Of a stretch of 19,196 nt of DNA, positions 1 through 6,831 are shown in pieces. The first letter of the stretch is position 1, and each line of letters begins with the position of its first letter. The stretch comes from Prolixibacteraceae bacterium (lineage in GTDB: Bacteria; Bacteroidota; Bacteroidia; Bacteroidales; Prolixibacteraceae). Made by a program: the position numbers and the translations under genes. Under the pieces are notes generated by a model. The model made no database searches, was not told where the DNA came from, and was given only the letters and a program-made list of their open reading frames with translations. The DNA is taken from positions 1 to 19,196 of the forward strand of contig DMFR01000244.1 in the NCBI GenBank assembly GCA_003450125.1. Direction: 5' to 3'.

Positions 1-3
1 AAA

Positions 4-74
4 GTTGCGTGCCGATCAAAGGCTATCAATTCCATACTTTAAACTTTCAAGGAGCATCCAGATCGGCACGCAAC
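4..74. repeat. 14-bp perfect inverted repeat, 43-nt spacer
   Basis: The arms GTTGCGTGCCGATC (4-17) and GATCGGCACGCAAC (61-74) are exact reverse complements. The 43-nt spacer is A/T-rich and has no coding potential I can see. No U-tract follows either arm, so this is not a typical terminator. It could be a cruciform or hairpin element, or the tip of a mobile repeat that continues left of the window. Function unknown. Confidence 0.7.
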
Positions 75-75
75 A

Positions 76-107
76 TGGAACCTGGAACTTTAAACTTTAA
101 AACTTTT
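76..107 (+). repeat. Copy of a dispersed GGAACCTGGAACTTT repeat
   Basis: This stretch carries AACCTGGAACTTT (79-91) followed by AAACTTTAAAACTTTT. The same 13-mer occurs at 10767-10779. A near match on the opposite strand lies at 10591-10612. Three copies in non-coding DNA of one window suggest a dispersed intergenic repeat family. Function unknown. Confidence 0.55.
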
Positions 108-168
108 CGAATTGAACTCAAGAATTGAATTACTGATTCAGGGATTGGTATCTGCAGAATAAAGGTAC

Positions 169-204
169 AAAAAAAGCATGTCGGTTTGTACCCAACATGC
201 TTTT
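169..204 (-). terminator. Intrinsic terminator of the phosphate transporter operon
   Basis: On the minus strand a 10-bp stem, AAAAGCATGT (195-204) with ACATGCTTTT (172-181), closes a 13-nt loop. It runs straight into a run of seven T residues (complement of 169-175). It lies 24 nt past the stop codon of the transporter gene, which is the expected place and orientation. Confidence 0.85.
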
Positions 205-227
205 ATATATTTTGAAAGGAAGTCAGA

Positions 228-1289
228 TCAGATGCCCATGGCTGTAATTCCCAGATAAACCAATGCGGCAATTGCCATACTGACGGGGATCGTTAGAACC
301 CATGCCACCAACAAATTGGATGCAACGCCCCAGCGAACTGCAGATAGTCTCTTGGTCATTCCGACACCCATGATAGCTCCTGAAATCGTGTGTGTTGTAC
401 TAACCGGAATACCCAATCCCTGAGATACTGCAAATAAAGTAATCGCACCAGCCGTTTCAGCAGCAACGCCTTCCACTGGGGTCACTTTGGTAATTTTTGA
501 TCCCATGGTTTTCACGATCCTCCAACCGCCCATCATGGTACCTAATGAAATAGCTGAATAACAGGTAATGGGTATCCATGCAGGAACATGTAAATGCTTA
601 TTACCCATTGCATCAATAGTTTCCGAAACATGTACCCAATCAGGAATTGCCAATCCCTTTAAATTTAAATGAGCTATATAAACCATCATGGCGGCGCTAA
701 TGATCCCGACTACTTTCTGGGAATCACTTCCTCCATGACCTAAACTAAAAGCTCCGGAAGAAATTAGCTGAAGCCTTTTGAACCATTTATCTGCATGGTG
801 TGGATTGACTCTCCGGCAGGTCCATAAAATGACAAGGGTTATAAGATATGCAATGACCATCCCGATAATTGGAGCCAGAAAAATGAACCCAATTGTTTTA
901 AGGATTACTGCCTGATTGATTACAGCAAAACTTCCGGTATGTGCAACTGCGGCCCCGGCAAAACCACCAATTAAAGTATGTGAAGAGGAGGATGGGATTC
1001 CGAAATACCAGGTCAATAAGTTCCAGATAATTGCAGCTATAATACCAGCTAAAATAACCTGCAAACTAATTACACTGCCATCGACGGTTTTGGCCACTGT
1101 ATTTGCAACCTTGAGGTCAAAAATCCAGTAAGCCAGGAAATTAAAGAAAGCAGCCCAAAGCACAGCTGGCAAAGGGGCAAGAACTTTTGTGGAGACAACA
1201 GTCGCGATAGAATTGGCCGCGTCATGAAATCCGTTGATCAGATCGAACATAATAGCCAACACAACAATAACAATCAATAGAGTAAGCAT
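228..1289 (-). CDS. pit: PiT-family inorganic phosphate transporter
   Basis: This is an integral inner-membrane symporter that takes up inorganic phosphate (family knowledge: H+ or Na+ coupled, low affinity). The 353-aa length is normal for bacterial PiT proteins. Both family signatures are present as an inverted duplication: NGFHDAANSIATVVST near residues 19-34 and GIPVSTTHTISGAIMG near 293-308. A related IPSSSSHTLIGG segment lies near residue 100. Long hydrophobic segments fill the rest, consistent with about ten membrane helices. It follows the DUF47/PhoU-like gene by 42 nt on the same strand, the common accessory-transporter pair, and ends at a clear terminator. PHO-box-like repeats upstream of the pair suggest control by phosphate. 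Exact ion coupling cannot be read from sequence. Confidence 0.95.
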   Translation of the reverse strand: MLTLLIVIVVLAIMFDLINGFHDAANSIATVVSTKVLAPLPAVLWAAFFNFLAYWIFDLKVANTVAKTVDGSVISLQVILAGIIAAIIWNLLTWYFGIPSSSSHTLIGGFAGAAVAHTGSFAVINQAVILKTIGFIFLAPIIGMVIAYLITLVILWTCRRVNPHHADKWFKRLQLISSGAFSLGHGGSDSQKVVGIISAAMMVYIAHLNLKGLAIPDWVHVSETIDAMGNKHLHVPAWIPITCYSAISLGTMMGGWRIVKTMGSKITKVTPVEGVAAETAGAITLFAVSQGLGIPVSTTHTISGAIMGVGMTKRLSAVRWGVASNLLVAWVLTIPVSMAIAALVYLGITAMGI

Positions 1290-1331
1290 AGCCTGATATA
1301 AAGAGTTTAGAAATTAAAAACTGACACGGGA

Positions 1332-1979
1332 TCAGGCATATTTTACCAGGATTGTTTTTACAACATCAGAAACATCTTCAATTTTATTGGCAATTTTCTC
1401 GATATTCTGAATGATTTCCTTTTGTTTGATCAGTTCTATAGGATCCTTTTCATTTTCAAAAAGGCTTGAAATGGCCATGTGATAATATTCATCGATGCGG
1501 CTTTCCAATTTATTCAACTCTTTACATGATTTTAATACCTTGTGTGAATTCTTAAAATCATCCAGTCCGCCAACGGCTACTTTGATTTGCAGACATCCCT
1601 GATGGATCAGGGCAACCATTTCCTTCATGAAGGAACTGAATTGGGTACAGCGGTAGATTTCAACTTTTCCCGAGACACTGTAAATTAAATCCACCACATC
1701 GTCAATGGTAGAGGTCAATTCATTGATGTCTTCCCGGTCAAATGGGGTAATAAACGACTGGTTCAAGACCTCAAAAATCTGGTTGGTAAATTCATCGCCT
1801 TTTTTCTCAATGGCCTTGATAGCCAACCCAATTGTTCTGCGTTCTTCCAACGAGGGAGAGTTAAAGAGTTTTTCTAAAGCAGCTGAAGCTTCAATGGTAT
1901 TCTCAGCGGCTTGATTAAACATGGCATAAAACTTCTTTTCTTTGGGAATAAAATACTTTAGTAAGCCTGCAAAATTCAT
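1332..1979 (-). CDS. DUF47 / PhoU-like phosphate transport accessory protein
   Basis: This is an all-helical cytoplasmic protein of the DUF47 (TIGR00153, PhoU-like) family, which is typically encoded next to PiT transporters and thought to modulate them. Family hallmarks are the N-terminal LLKYFIPKEKKFYAMF, then AAEN, an Asp/Glu-rich helix with DREDINELTSTIDDVVDLI, and a C-terminal KIANKIEDVSDVVKTIL. I place the start at ATG 1979 (215 aa) because homologues begin just before the F-x-PKEKKF motif. The frame stays open to an ATG at 2045, which would add 22 residues (beginning MHEFLFPYLYPIW) that do not fit the family. A possible -7 box at 2019-2026 would also exclude the longer start. It is the first gene of the phosphate operon. 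Confidence 0.88.
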   Translation of the reverse strand: MNFAGLLKYFIPKEKKFYAMFNQAAENTIEASAALEKLFNSPSLEERRTIGLAIKAIEKKGDEFTNQIFEVLNQSFITPFDREDINELTSTIDDVVDLIYSVSGKVEIYRCTQFSSFMKEMVALIHQGCLQIKVAVGGLDDFKNSHKVLKSCKELNKLESRIDEYYHMAISSLFENEKDPIELIKQKEIIQNIEKIANKIEDVSDVVKTILVKYA

Positions 1980-2018
1980 ATCATCTGTTTTTAAATAATT
2001 TGATCTCCAAATCGGGTA

Positions 2019-2046
2019 CAAATATGGGAATAAGAATTCGTGCAAA
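2019..2046 (-). promoter_or_regulatory. Possible Bacteroidota promoter for the DUF47-pit operon
   Basis: On the minus strand CATATTTG (2019-2026) is one base off the TAnnTTTG -7 consensus. TTTG (2043-2046) could be the -33 element, but the spacer is only 16 nt against the usual 19-21, so support is weak. The predicted start would leave a leader of roughly 35 nt before ATG 1979. Confidence 0.3.
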
Positions 2047-2105
2047 GAAGCTGATTTTAATTAAAATGTAACTAAGTGATCATTTAAAATCAAATGAATT
2101 AATTG

Positions 2106-2136
2106 TTTTGTAATAGTTCTGTAATGATTTTGTAAC
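2106..2136 (-). promoter_or_regulatory. PHO-box-like direct repeats (TTACA x3, 11-bp period)
   Basis: On the minus strand TTACA occurs at 2131-2135, 2120-2124 and 2109-2113, exactly 11 bp apart, each preceded by A or G. A fourth TTACA in the same orientation lies at 2067-2071, 42 bp on (about four helical turns). PhoB/PhoP-family sites in other phyla are direct repeats of about this kind (for example TTHACA in Bacillus) with an 11-bp period. The array points toward the phosphate uptake operon. Assignment to PhoB is inferred. Confidence 0.45.
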
Positions 2137-2206
2137 ATTTCTCAAGTTGCAGGGTTAAACCAATGGTGAATAGGGTTCTTTCCCAATAGGAGGCCATCAA
2201 CGGTAA

Positions 2207-2220
2207 CTGATATATATCAA
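2207..2220. promoter_or_regulatory. FNR/CRP-like palindrome upstream of the heme genes
   Basis: CTGATATATATCAA matches the FNR-type consensus TTGATnnnnATCAA at 9 of 10 defined positions. The site is centred about 54 bp upstream of the start site expected from the -7 box at 2255, where a Crp/Fnr activator could act. A/T-rich palindromes also arise by chance, so the call is tentative. Confidence 0.4.
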
Positions 2221-2254
2221 TTCAATCTACCTTCATACTTAAATACAAAATCAC

Positions 2255-2262
2255 TACATTTG
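2255..2262 (+). promoter_or_regulatory. Putative -7 box for the small ORF and hemA
   Basis: TACATTTG is an exact TAnnTTTG -7 box. No good TTTG -33 element lies 19-21 nt upstream (the segment reads TTCA), which would suit a promoter that needs an activator. It predicts transcription starting near 2268, about 70 nt before the GTG start at 2341. Confidence 0.45.
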
Positions 2263-2340
2263 TCCCTCAACAAAATGAGAGCAATTTCGTTTTGATTTTC
2301 ATCTGATTACAATTGAATTATTTACCTAAATAAACAGACT

Positions 2341-2706
2341 GTGTTTTTTCTCGGATTCTTATCTACACCGCTGCCTTATTTGCTGCTTGCCGTATTCTAT
2401 TTCTTCGGCTTCGCAACAGGTATGTTCAAAGGTAATGCCGATATCGAAGCCAATGTACAGGTACAGGTAAAAAATATTCAGCTTGAACCTCAAAGCGACA
2501 GGGTAGAAAAATTAGTCAACACCTATCAATTCCACGAATACAATTTCGATTTTCAGAAAAAAGTCAGCTATTGTGCGATTCCGTCCATAGAGTCTCCTCC
2601 AATAGGAAGAAATGAGAAACTGGTTTATTTTGTTCAGGAACTGAAAATACATCATTCTTCCATATCCGAATATTATTTCTGTAGGCCTCCCCCAACACGT
2701 AGTTAA
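2341..2706 (+). CDS. Small membrane protein ending in Cys-Arg-Pro-Pro-Pro, upstream of hemA
   Basis: I do not recognise the family of this 121-aa product. The start is GTG at 2341; upstream the frame closes at a TGA (2314-2316), and the next Met (residue 28) would lose the membrane segment. Residues 4-27 are strongly hydrophobic (FLGFLSTPLPYLLLAVFYFF), consistent with one N-terminal transmembrane helix or signal anchor. The rest is hydrophilic. The C-terminus reads YYFCRPPPTRS, placing three consecutive Pro codons (2686-2694) just before the stop. Polyproline slows ribosomes without EF-P, and R-x-P-P endings occur in known arrest peptides. The last codons and stop are complementary to the hemA start region 120 nt downstream. 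It may therefore be a regulatory leader protein, but an ordinary small membrane protein is not excluded. The overlapping minus-strand frame is judged a shadow. Confidence 0.6.
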   Translation: MFFLGFLSTPLPYLLLAVFYFFGFATGMFKGNADIEANVQVQVKNIQLEPQSDRVEKLVNTYQFHEYNFDFQKKVSYCAIPSIESPPIGRNEKLVYFVQELKIHHSSISEYYFCRPPPTRS

Positions 2707-2837
2707 TACCCTTGGCTTCGCACTATTCCCTAAAAAGGACAGATTTTTCATAAACTTATAGGCTCTAAATCTGTTTAATGGTGTGCGATTTAGGAATTTC
2801 ACTTTAGCTATGTTGATAAAGAATTAACTATGATTGG
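2692..2837 (+). promoter_or_regulatory. Structured hemA leader that could sequester the start codon
   Basis: Three nested helices can be drawn. The closing helix pairs 2698-2707 with 2823-2832 (10 bp, one G-U), including the hemA AUG (2830-2832), and continues after a 2x1 internal loop with 2692-2695 pairing 2834-2837. Inside it, 2725-2734 pairs 2789-2797 (9 bp, one bulge). Inside that, GGACAGATTT (2737-2746) pairs AAATCTGTTT (2767-2776), with two G-U pairs. CGCAC (2719-2723) could also form a pseudoknot with GTGCG (2783-2787) in the internal loop. The 5' strand of the closing helix lies in the last codons and stop of the upstream small ORF, so a ribosome there would open it. The folding was done by eye. 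Confidence 0.5.
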
Positions 2838-4083
2838 TCTGATAGGAATTAGCTATAAAACGGCGCCCCTCGAAGTGCGTGAGAATTTTTCATTTTCGAA
2901 AGAAGAAATCGTTCCTTTTTCTGAAATGCTCCAACAGGAAACTGAAATCTCGGATTTGGTATTGATTTCAACCTGTAACCGAACAGAAATTTACTTTTCG
3001 CAAGACATTCATGACAACCAAACCGCTTTTGAGTTGGTGTATGAAGTCATTAAAAAATTTAAAAATGTCAATGATCATTGCTGGCATTATTTTTATCACC
3101 GCTCGAATGCAGGAGCAGTCAGGCATCTGTTTGAAGTAAGTTCAGGACTGGATTCCCTGATCATCGGCGAAGACCAGATCATCGGGCAGGTAAAGGAAGC
3201 TTACCTCAGGTGTACAGAAGCGGCTTTGACCGATGCCGTTTTAATGCGTCTGTTCCAGAAATCATTCGAGGCAGGGAAAAGGGTACGTTCGGAAACAGGC
3301 ATCAAGCTGGGAATTACCTCAGTAAGCAGCGCTGCCGTTGAAATGTGTGCATGTCTTCTGAACGGGGTGAGTGATAAGAGTGTATTGCTTGTTGGAGCAG
3401 GCGAAACGGGAAACCTGGCCTTACAAAACATAGTAAAAAAAGGCGTCCAGAAAGTCACCATTACCAACCGGACTGCTGAGAAGGCTGAAAGAACGGCTTC
3501 CAAATACAATGCAGAAACCGTTCCATTTGAGGATTTTGAAGATCATCTGTATGAAAGCGATATTGTGATGATTGCCACTTCAGCTGTCAAACCGCTGATC
3601 ACAAAAGAAATGGTGGTGCAGTCGCTGAAACTGAGGAACAATCAGCCTCAGGTATATATTGACTTATCCGTACCGCGAAACATAGAAAAAGAAGTAGCCG
3701 AACTGGAGCATATTAATGTTTTGGGAGTGGATGATCTTCAGAAAATCGTTGAGCAAACCACCGAGAAGAAAAAAGAAAGTGCAGCCAAGGCTGAAATTAT
3801 CATTGATGAAGTGGTAGCCGATTATTCGGAATGGCTGGCAAGCCGGTCCTTGCGCCCTGCAATCAATACAATAACGACCAATCTACAGGCCATCAATATT
3901 GAAGAATTATCCACCTACCGCAAATTAAGCACTCCTGAAATGCAGGAAATCGTGGATGATTATGCCAAACATCTTACCCAGCGTTACACGCGTTTGTTGA
4001 TCAAAAATCTGAAAGATTTAACAGATAACGGAAAAAACATCGATTCGTTAAAAACCATCAATGATTTATTTAAATTCGTATAA
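2830..4083 (+). CDS. hemA: Glutamyl-tRNA reductase
   Basis: This is the cytoplasmic, NADPH-dependent enzyme that reduces glutamyl-tRNA(Glu) to glutamate-1-semialdehyde, the first committed step of C5-pathway tetrapyrrole synthesis. The 417-aa length is standard. The N-terminal catalytic domain has the motif STCNRTEIY with the nucleophile Cys49. The conserved GEDQIIGQVKEAY follows. The Rossmann NADPH domain has LVGAGETGNLA (GAGETG at 189-194) and SVPRNI. The C-terminal part is the helical dimerisation domain. The start ATG gives the classic MIGLIGISYKTAPLEVRE opening. No strong Shine-Dalgarno precedes it. The AUG can pair with the end of the upstream small ORF, suggesting translational control. 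hemC follows after 46 nt. Confidence 0.97.
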   Translation: MIGLIGISYKTAPLEVRENFSFSKEEIVPFSEMLQQETEISDLVLISTCNRTEIYFSQDIHDNQTAFELVYEVIKKFKNVNDHCWHYFYHRSNAGAVRHLFEVSSGLDSLIIGEDQIIGQVKEAYLRCTEAALTDAVLMRLFQKSFEAGKRVRSETGIKLGITSVSSAAVEMCACLLNGVSDKSVLLVGAGETGNLALQNIVKKGVQKVTITNRTAEKAERTASKYNAETVPFEDFEDHLYESDIVMIATSAVKPLITKEMVVQSLKLRNNQPQVYIDLSVPRNIEKEVAELEHINVLGVDDLQKIVEQTTEKKKESAAKAEIIIDEVVADYSEWLASRSLRPAINTITTNLQAINIEELSTYRKLSTPEMQEIVDDYAKHLTQRYTRLLIKNLKDLTDNGKNIDSLKTINDLFKFV

Positions 4084-4129
4084 ATTATTTGGACCTCAAA
4101 TCCATGCGGTCTGCTATTGAAGGAACACG

Positions 4130-5068
4130 ATGAAAAGACATATAAAAATTGGCACCCGTGGCAGCCAACTTGCACTTTATCAGGCAGAAAAAGTAAAAGC
4201 TACACTTGAGAATTTATTTCCTGATCTTCATGTTGAACTGGAAATTATTAAAACAAAAGGAGACAAAATCCTCGATGTTGCGCTTTCAAAAATCGGCGAC
4301 AAGGGATTATTCACCAAAGAAATTGAAAATGCACTGATCGATGGGTCGGTTGATATCGCTGTTCACAGTTTGAAAGACCTTCCAACAACCTTGCCGGAAG
4401 GATTAAAACTGGGGGCTGTTCTTGAACGCGGTGAGTTCAGAGATGCACTGGTCAGTTTGAACGGCAAAAAGCTTTCTGAACTTGGCGCCGGTGATATTGT
4501 AGCCACCTCCAGTTTGCGCCGACAGGCCGGATTGATGAAAATGAACAATCAGATTATCATCAAAGATATTCGCGGCAACGTCAATTCGCGGCTAAAAAAG
4601 ATGGAAGAAGGTTATTGCGATGCCATGATCATGGCTGCCGCCGGACTTCAACGCCTGGGACTTGAAAAGTACATCACCGAGATAATTGATCCTGAAATCA
4701 TTGTCCCTGCAGTCAGCCAGGGAGCAATTGCCATAGAAATGCGGATAATTGATCCGGAAGTAGAACAGCTGATGCAAAAGATCAATCACACAGCCACATG
4801 GAATGCCATTGTTGCCGAACGGGCATTCCTGGCTCATTTGCAAGGAGGATGCCAGGTACCGCTGGGCTGTTTTTCAAAGGTTGAAAATGGCATTTTAGCC
4901 ATGAACGGATTTGTCGCCTCATTGGACGGAAGCCAGTTTATCAATGAAAGTCTTTCTGGAGAAATTAGCAAAGGTGCCGAATTGGGGATTCAGCTAGCAG
5001 AAAAGATGCTCGAAAAAGGGGCTCTTGGAATCTTAAATCAAATCAATCCAACCAAATTTACGAATTGA
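4130..5068 (+). CDS. hemC: Porphobilinogen deaminase (hydroxymethylbilane synthase)
   Basis: This enzyme polymerises four porphobilinogens into hydroxymethylbilane in the cytoplasm, using a covalent dipyrromethane cofactor. The product has 312 aa, a normal length. Visible motifs in order are GTRGSQLAL (8-16), HSLKDLPT with the catalytic Asp83, ATSSLRRQ, IRGNVNSRL (which binds substrate carboxylates), and GGCQVPLG, whose Cys241 anchors the cofactor. The ATG at 4130 has an upstream GAAGGAA, one of the few Shine-Dalgarno-like sequences in the cluster. Its TGA stop lies only 5 nt before the ATG I choose for hemD, so the two are probably translated from one message. Confidence 0.97.
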   Translation: MKRHIKIGTRGSQLALYQAEKVKATLENLFPDLHVELEIIKTKGDKILDVALSKIGDKGLFTKEIENALIDGSVDIAVHSLKDLPTTLPEGLKLGAVLERGEFRDALVSLNGKKLSELGAGDIVATSSLRRQAGLMKMNNQIIIKDIRGNVNSRLKKMEEGYCDAMIMAAAGLQRLGLEKYITEIIDPEIIVPAVSQGAIAIEMRIIDPEVEQLMQKINHTATWNAIVAERAFLAHLQGGCQVPLGCFSKVENGILAMNGFVASLDGSQFINESLSGEISKGAELGIQLAEKMLEKGALGILNQINPTKFTN

Positions 5069-5073
5069 ACCAA

Positions 5074-5859
5074 ATGGGCAAACTACTGGAAAATAAAGTA
5101 TTTATTTCTACCCGGCCTGCTGGTCAGTCAGCTGAACTTGAAAGCCTTTTATCAGAAGAATCAGCAACCCTGATTTCGATGCCAACCATAGAAATACGTC
5201 CACTGCCACTTGATGAATTTGCGTGGCTGCAACTTAAAAATCTTGATTCTTTCAATTGGATCGTATTTACAAGCCCTAACGGGCTAAAGTATTTCTTTGC
5301 CCGTCTGTTCGATCTTCAGAACAATTATGGGCTTCCGGAGCATCTAAAGATTGCAGTTGTAGGAAAGAAAACAGCTTCTCACCTGGAATGTTACGGAACT
5401 TCAGCCGAATTCATCAATCTAGGCAATACTGCAGAAGATTTTTCAAACGATTTTTTCCAAAGGGTCAGCCTGGGAGAAAGGGTCCTTTTCCCCATTGGGA
5501 ACCTCGCACGTTCGGTAATTGAAGACAAAATTTCAATAAAAGCCATTTGCACACGGGTGCTTTTTTACGAGACCATCATGCCTTCAGACATCAACAATGA
5601 AGCAATTCCTCTCATCCTGAATGACCAGTATGACATGATTATACTGACCAGCCCCTCCGGATGCAGCAACCTGCTTCAATTGGTTTCAGACAAAATGGAC
5701 ACCTCAACCCTGCGATTGGTGTGTATCGGGCAAACTACTGCCGCCGAAGTGATCAGAAGTGGAATTGAACCACTCATAACAGCAGGCATGGCAAATTCAC
5801 AAGGGATTTCGTCAGCCATTATCAACTATTTTCAAAAGAAACAACTTATAAATAACTAA
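5074..5859 (+). CDS. hemD: Uroporphyrinogen-III synthase
   Basis: This enzyme cyclises hydroxymethylbilane with inversion of ring D to give uroporphyrinogen III. The family is poorly conserved, so the call rests on a HEM4-like pattern plus position. The pattern is a KVFISTRP start, WIVFTSPNGLKYFF, VVGKKTASHL, and in the second lobe ILTSPSGCSNLL and CIGQTTAAEV. These are the two alternating alpha/beta lobes. I chose ATG 5074 (261 aa). A TTG at 5065 overlaps the hemC stop by 4 nt and would add three residues; it could reflect coupled translation. It sits directly between hemC and hemB, as expected. Confidence 0.9.
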   Translation: MGKLLENKVFISTRPAGQSAELESLLSEESATLISMPTIEIRPLPLDEFAWLQLKNLDSFNWIVFTSPNGLKYFFARLFDLQNNYGLPEHLKIAVVGKKTASHLECYGTSAEFINLGNTAEDFSNDFFQRVSLGERVLFPIGNLARSVIEDKISIKAICTRVLFYETIMPSDINNEAIPLILNDQYDMIILTSPSGCSNLLQLVSDKMDTSTLRLVCIGQTTAAEVIRSGIEPLITAGMANSQGISSAIINYFQKKQLINN

Positions 5860-5861
5860 AT

Positions 5862-6830
5862 ATGTCATTTCCAATTACACGACTCAGGAGATTAAGACAA
5901 ACTTCTGTTTTAAGAAATTTGGTCCGCGAAACCATACTTACCAAAGACGATTTGGTAATGCCTCTTTTTGTTTGCCCCGGAACAGGAGTGGTAAACCCAA
6001 TTTCATCAATGCCGGGCAATTCTCAACTTTCAGTTGATATGTTGGTTGAGGAATGTCGTCGTTTATATGGAATTGGAATTCAGGCCATCCTTTTATTCGG
6101 TATCCCTGAACACAAGGACGAACATGGTCTGGTGGCCTGCGAACACAACGGCATTGTGCAGCAAGCCGTACGAGCCCTGAAAAACGCCTTGCCTGATCTG
6201 TATGTTATTGCAGATATTTGCAACTGTGAATACACCACTCATGGACATTGCGGAACCATTGTCAATGGAGACGTACACAATGATCTTACCCTGGAAACCC
6301 TTGCAAAGCAATCTATTTCACTTGCCCAGGAAGGCGTTGACATGGTAGCACCAAGCGATATGATGGACGGACGTGTGGGAGCCATTCGTAGAGGACTCGA
6401 TGACAACGGATTTTACAACCTGCCTATCATGGCCTATTCTGCAAAATATGCATCCAGTTTTTATGGTCCATTCAGAGAAGCAGCTGATAGCGCCCCAAAA
6501 TTCGGAAACCGTGCTACCTATCAAATGGACCCAGCCAATGGCAATGAAGCCTTGCGCGAAGTTGCACTGGACATTGAAGAAGGTGCCGATATCGTGATGG
6601 TGAAACCTGCATTGAGTTATCTGGACATTATTCAACGGGTAAAAACAAACTTCAATATCCCAATTGCTGCCTATAATGTGAGTGGTGAATATTCCATGGT
6701 GAAAGCAGCAGCAGCCAATGGCTGGATTGATGAAAAACGAATGGTTCGTGAAATCCTGACCTCCATTAAACGTGCTGGTTCTGACATCATTATTTCATAT
6801 CATTCGCAGGATATCGTGAAAGAATTATAA
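5862..6830 (+). CDS. hemB: Delta-aminolevulinic acid dehydratase (porphobilinogen synthase)
   Basis: This enzyme condenses two 5-aminolevulinate molecules into porphobilinogen in the cytoplasm, normally as a homo-octamer of TIM barrels. The product has 322 aa, a normal length. The DICNCEYTTHGHCG segment carries Cys120, Cys122 and Cys130, the three ligands of the catalytic zinc, so this is the Zn-dependent type rather than the Asp-rich Mg type. The two active-site lysines are visible: Lys195 in AYSAKYASSFYGPF and the Schiff-base Lys248 in VMVKPALSYLDII. It begins 2 nt after hemD and ends 1 nt before hemL, so it is clearly in the operon. Confidence 0.97.
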   Translation: MSFPITRLRRLRQTSVLRNLVRETILTKDDLVMPLFVCPGTGVVNPISSMPGNSQLSVDMLVEECRRLYGIGIQAILLFGIPEHKDEHGLVACEHNGIVQQAVRALKNALPDLYVIADICNCEYTTHGHCGTIVNGDVHNDLTLETLAKQSISLAQEGVDMVAPSDMMDGRVGAIRRGLDDNGFYNLPIMAYSAKYASSFYGPFREAADSAPKFGNRATYQMDPANGNEALREVALDIEEGADIVMVKPALSYLDIIQRVKTNFNIPIAAYNVSGEYSMVKAAAANGWIDEKRMVREILTSIKRAGSDIIISYHSQDIVKEL

Positions 6831-6831
6831 A

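Larger units (their letters stand above)
1980..2340. other. Divergent intergenic control region
   Basis: This stretch of about 360 nt separates the minus-strand phosphate operon from the plus-strand heme genes. I see no plausible gene in it. It contains promoter-like boxes for each direction, a three-copy 11-bp-spaced TGTAA/TTACA array, and an FNR-like palindrome, each listed separately. The DNA is strongly A/T-rich. Confidence 0.8.

Noticed and set aside
1980..2045. Longer N-terminus for the DUF47 protein from ATG 2045
   Set aside because: The extra 22 residues do not fit the family, whose members begin just before the PKEKKF motif, and the possible promoter lies inside this stretch.
2512..2802. 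Minus-strand open frame of 96 codons over the small ORF and hemA leader
   Set aside because: No membrane segment, domain or start context. It overlaps the plus-strand ORF with the coherent TM segment and the structured leader, so it is most likely a shadow.
2707..2829. Known riboswitch (for example cobalamin) in the hemA leader
   Set aside because: I could not find a conserved core such as the B12-box; the structure does not match a class I know.
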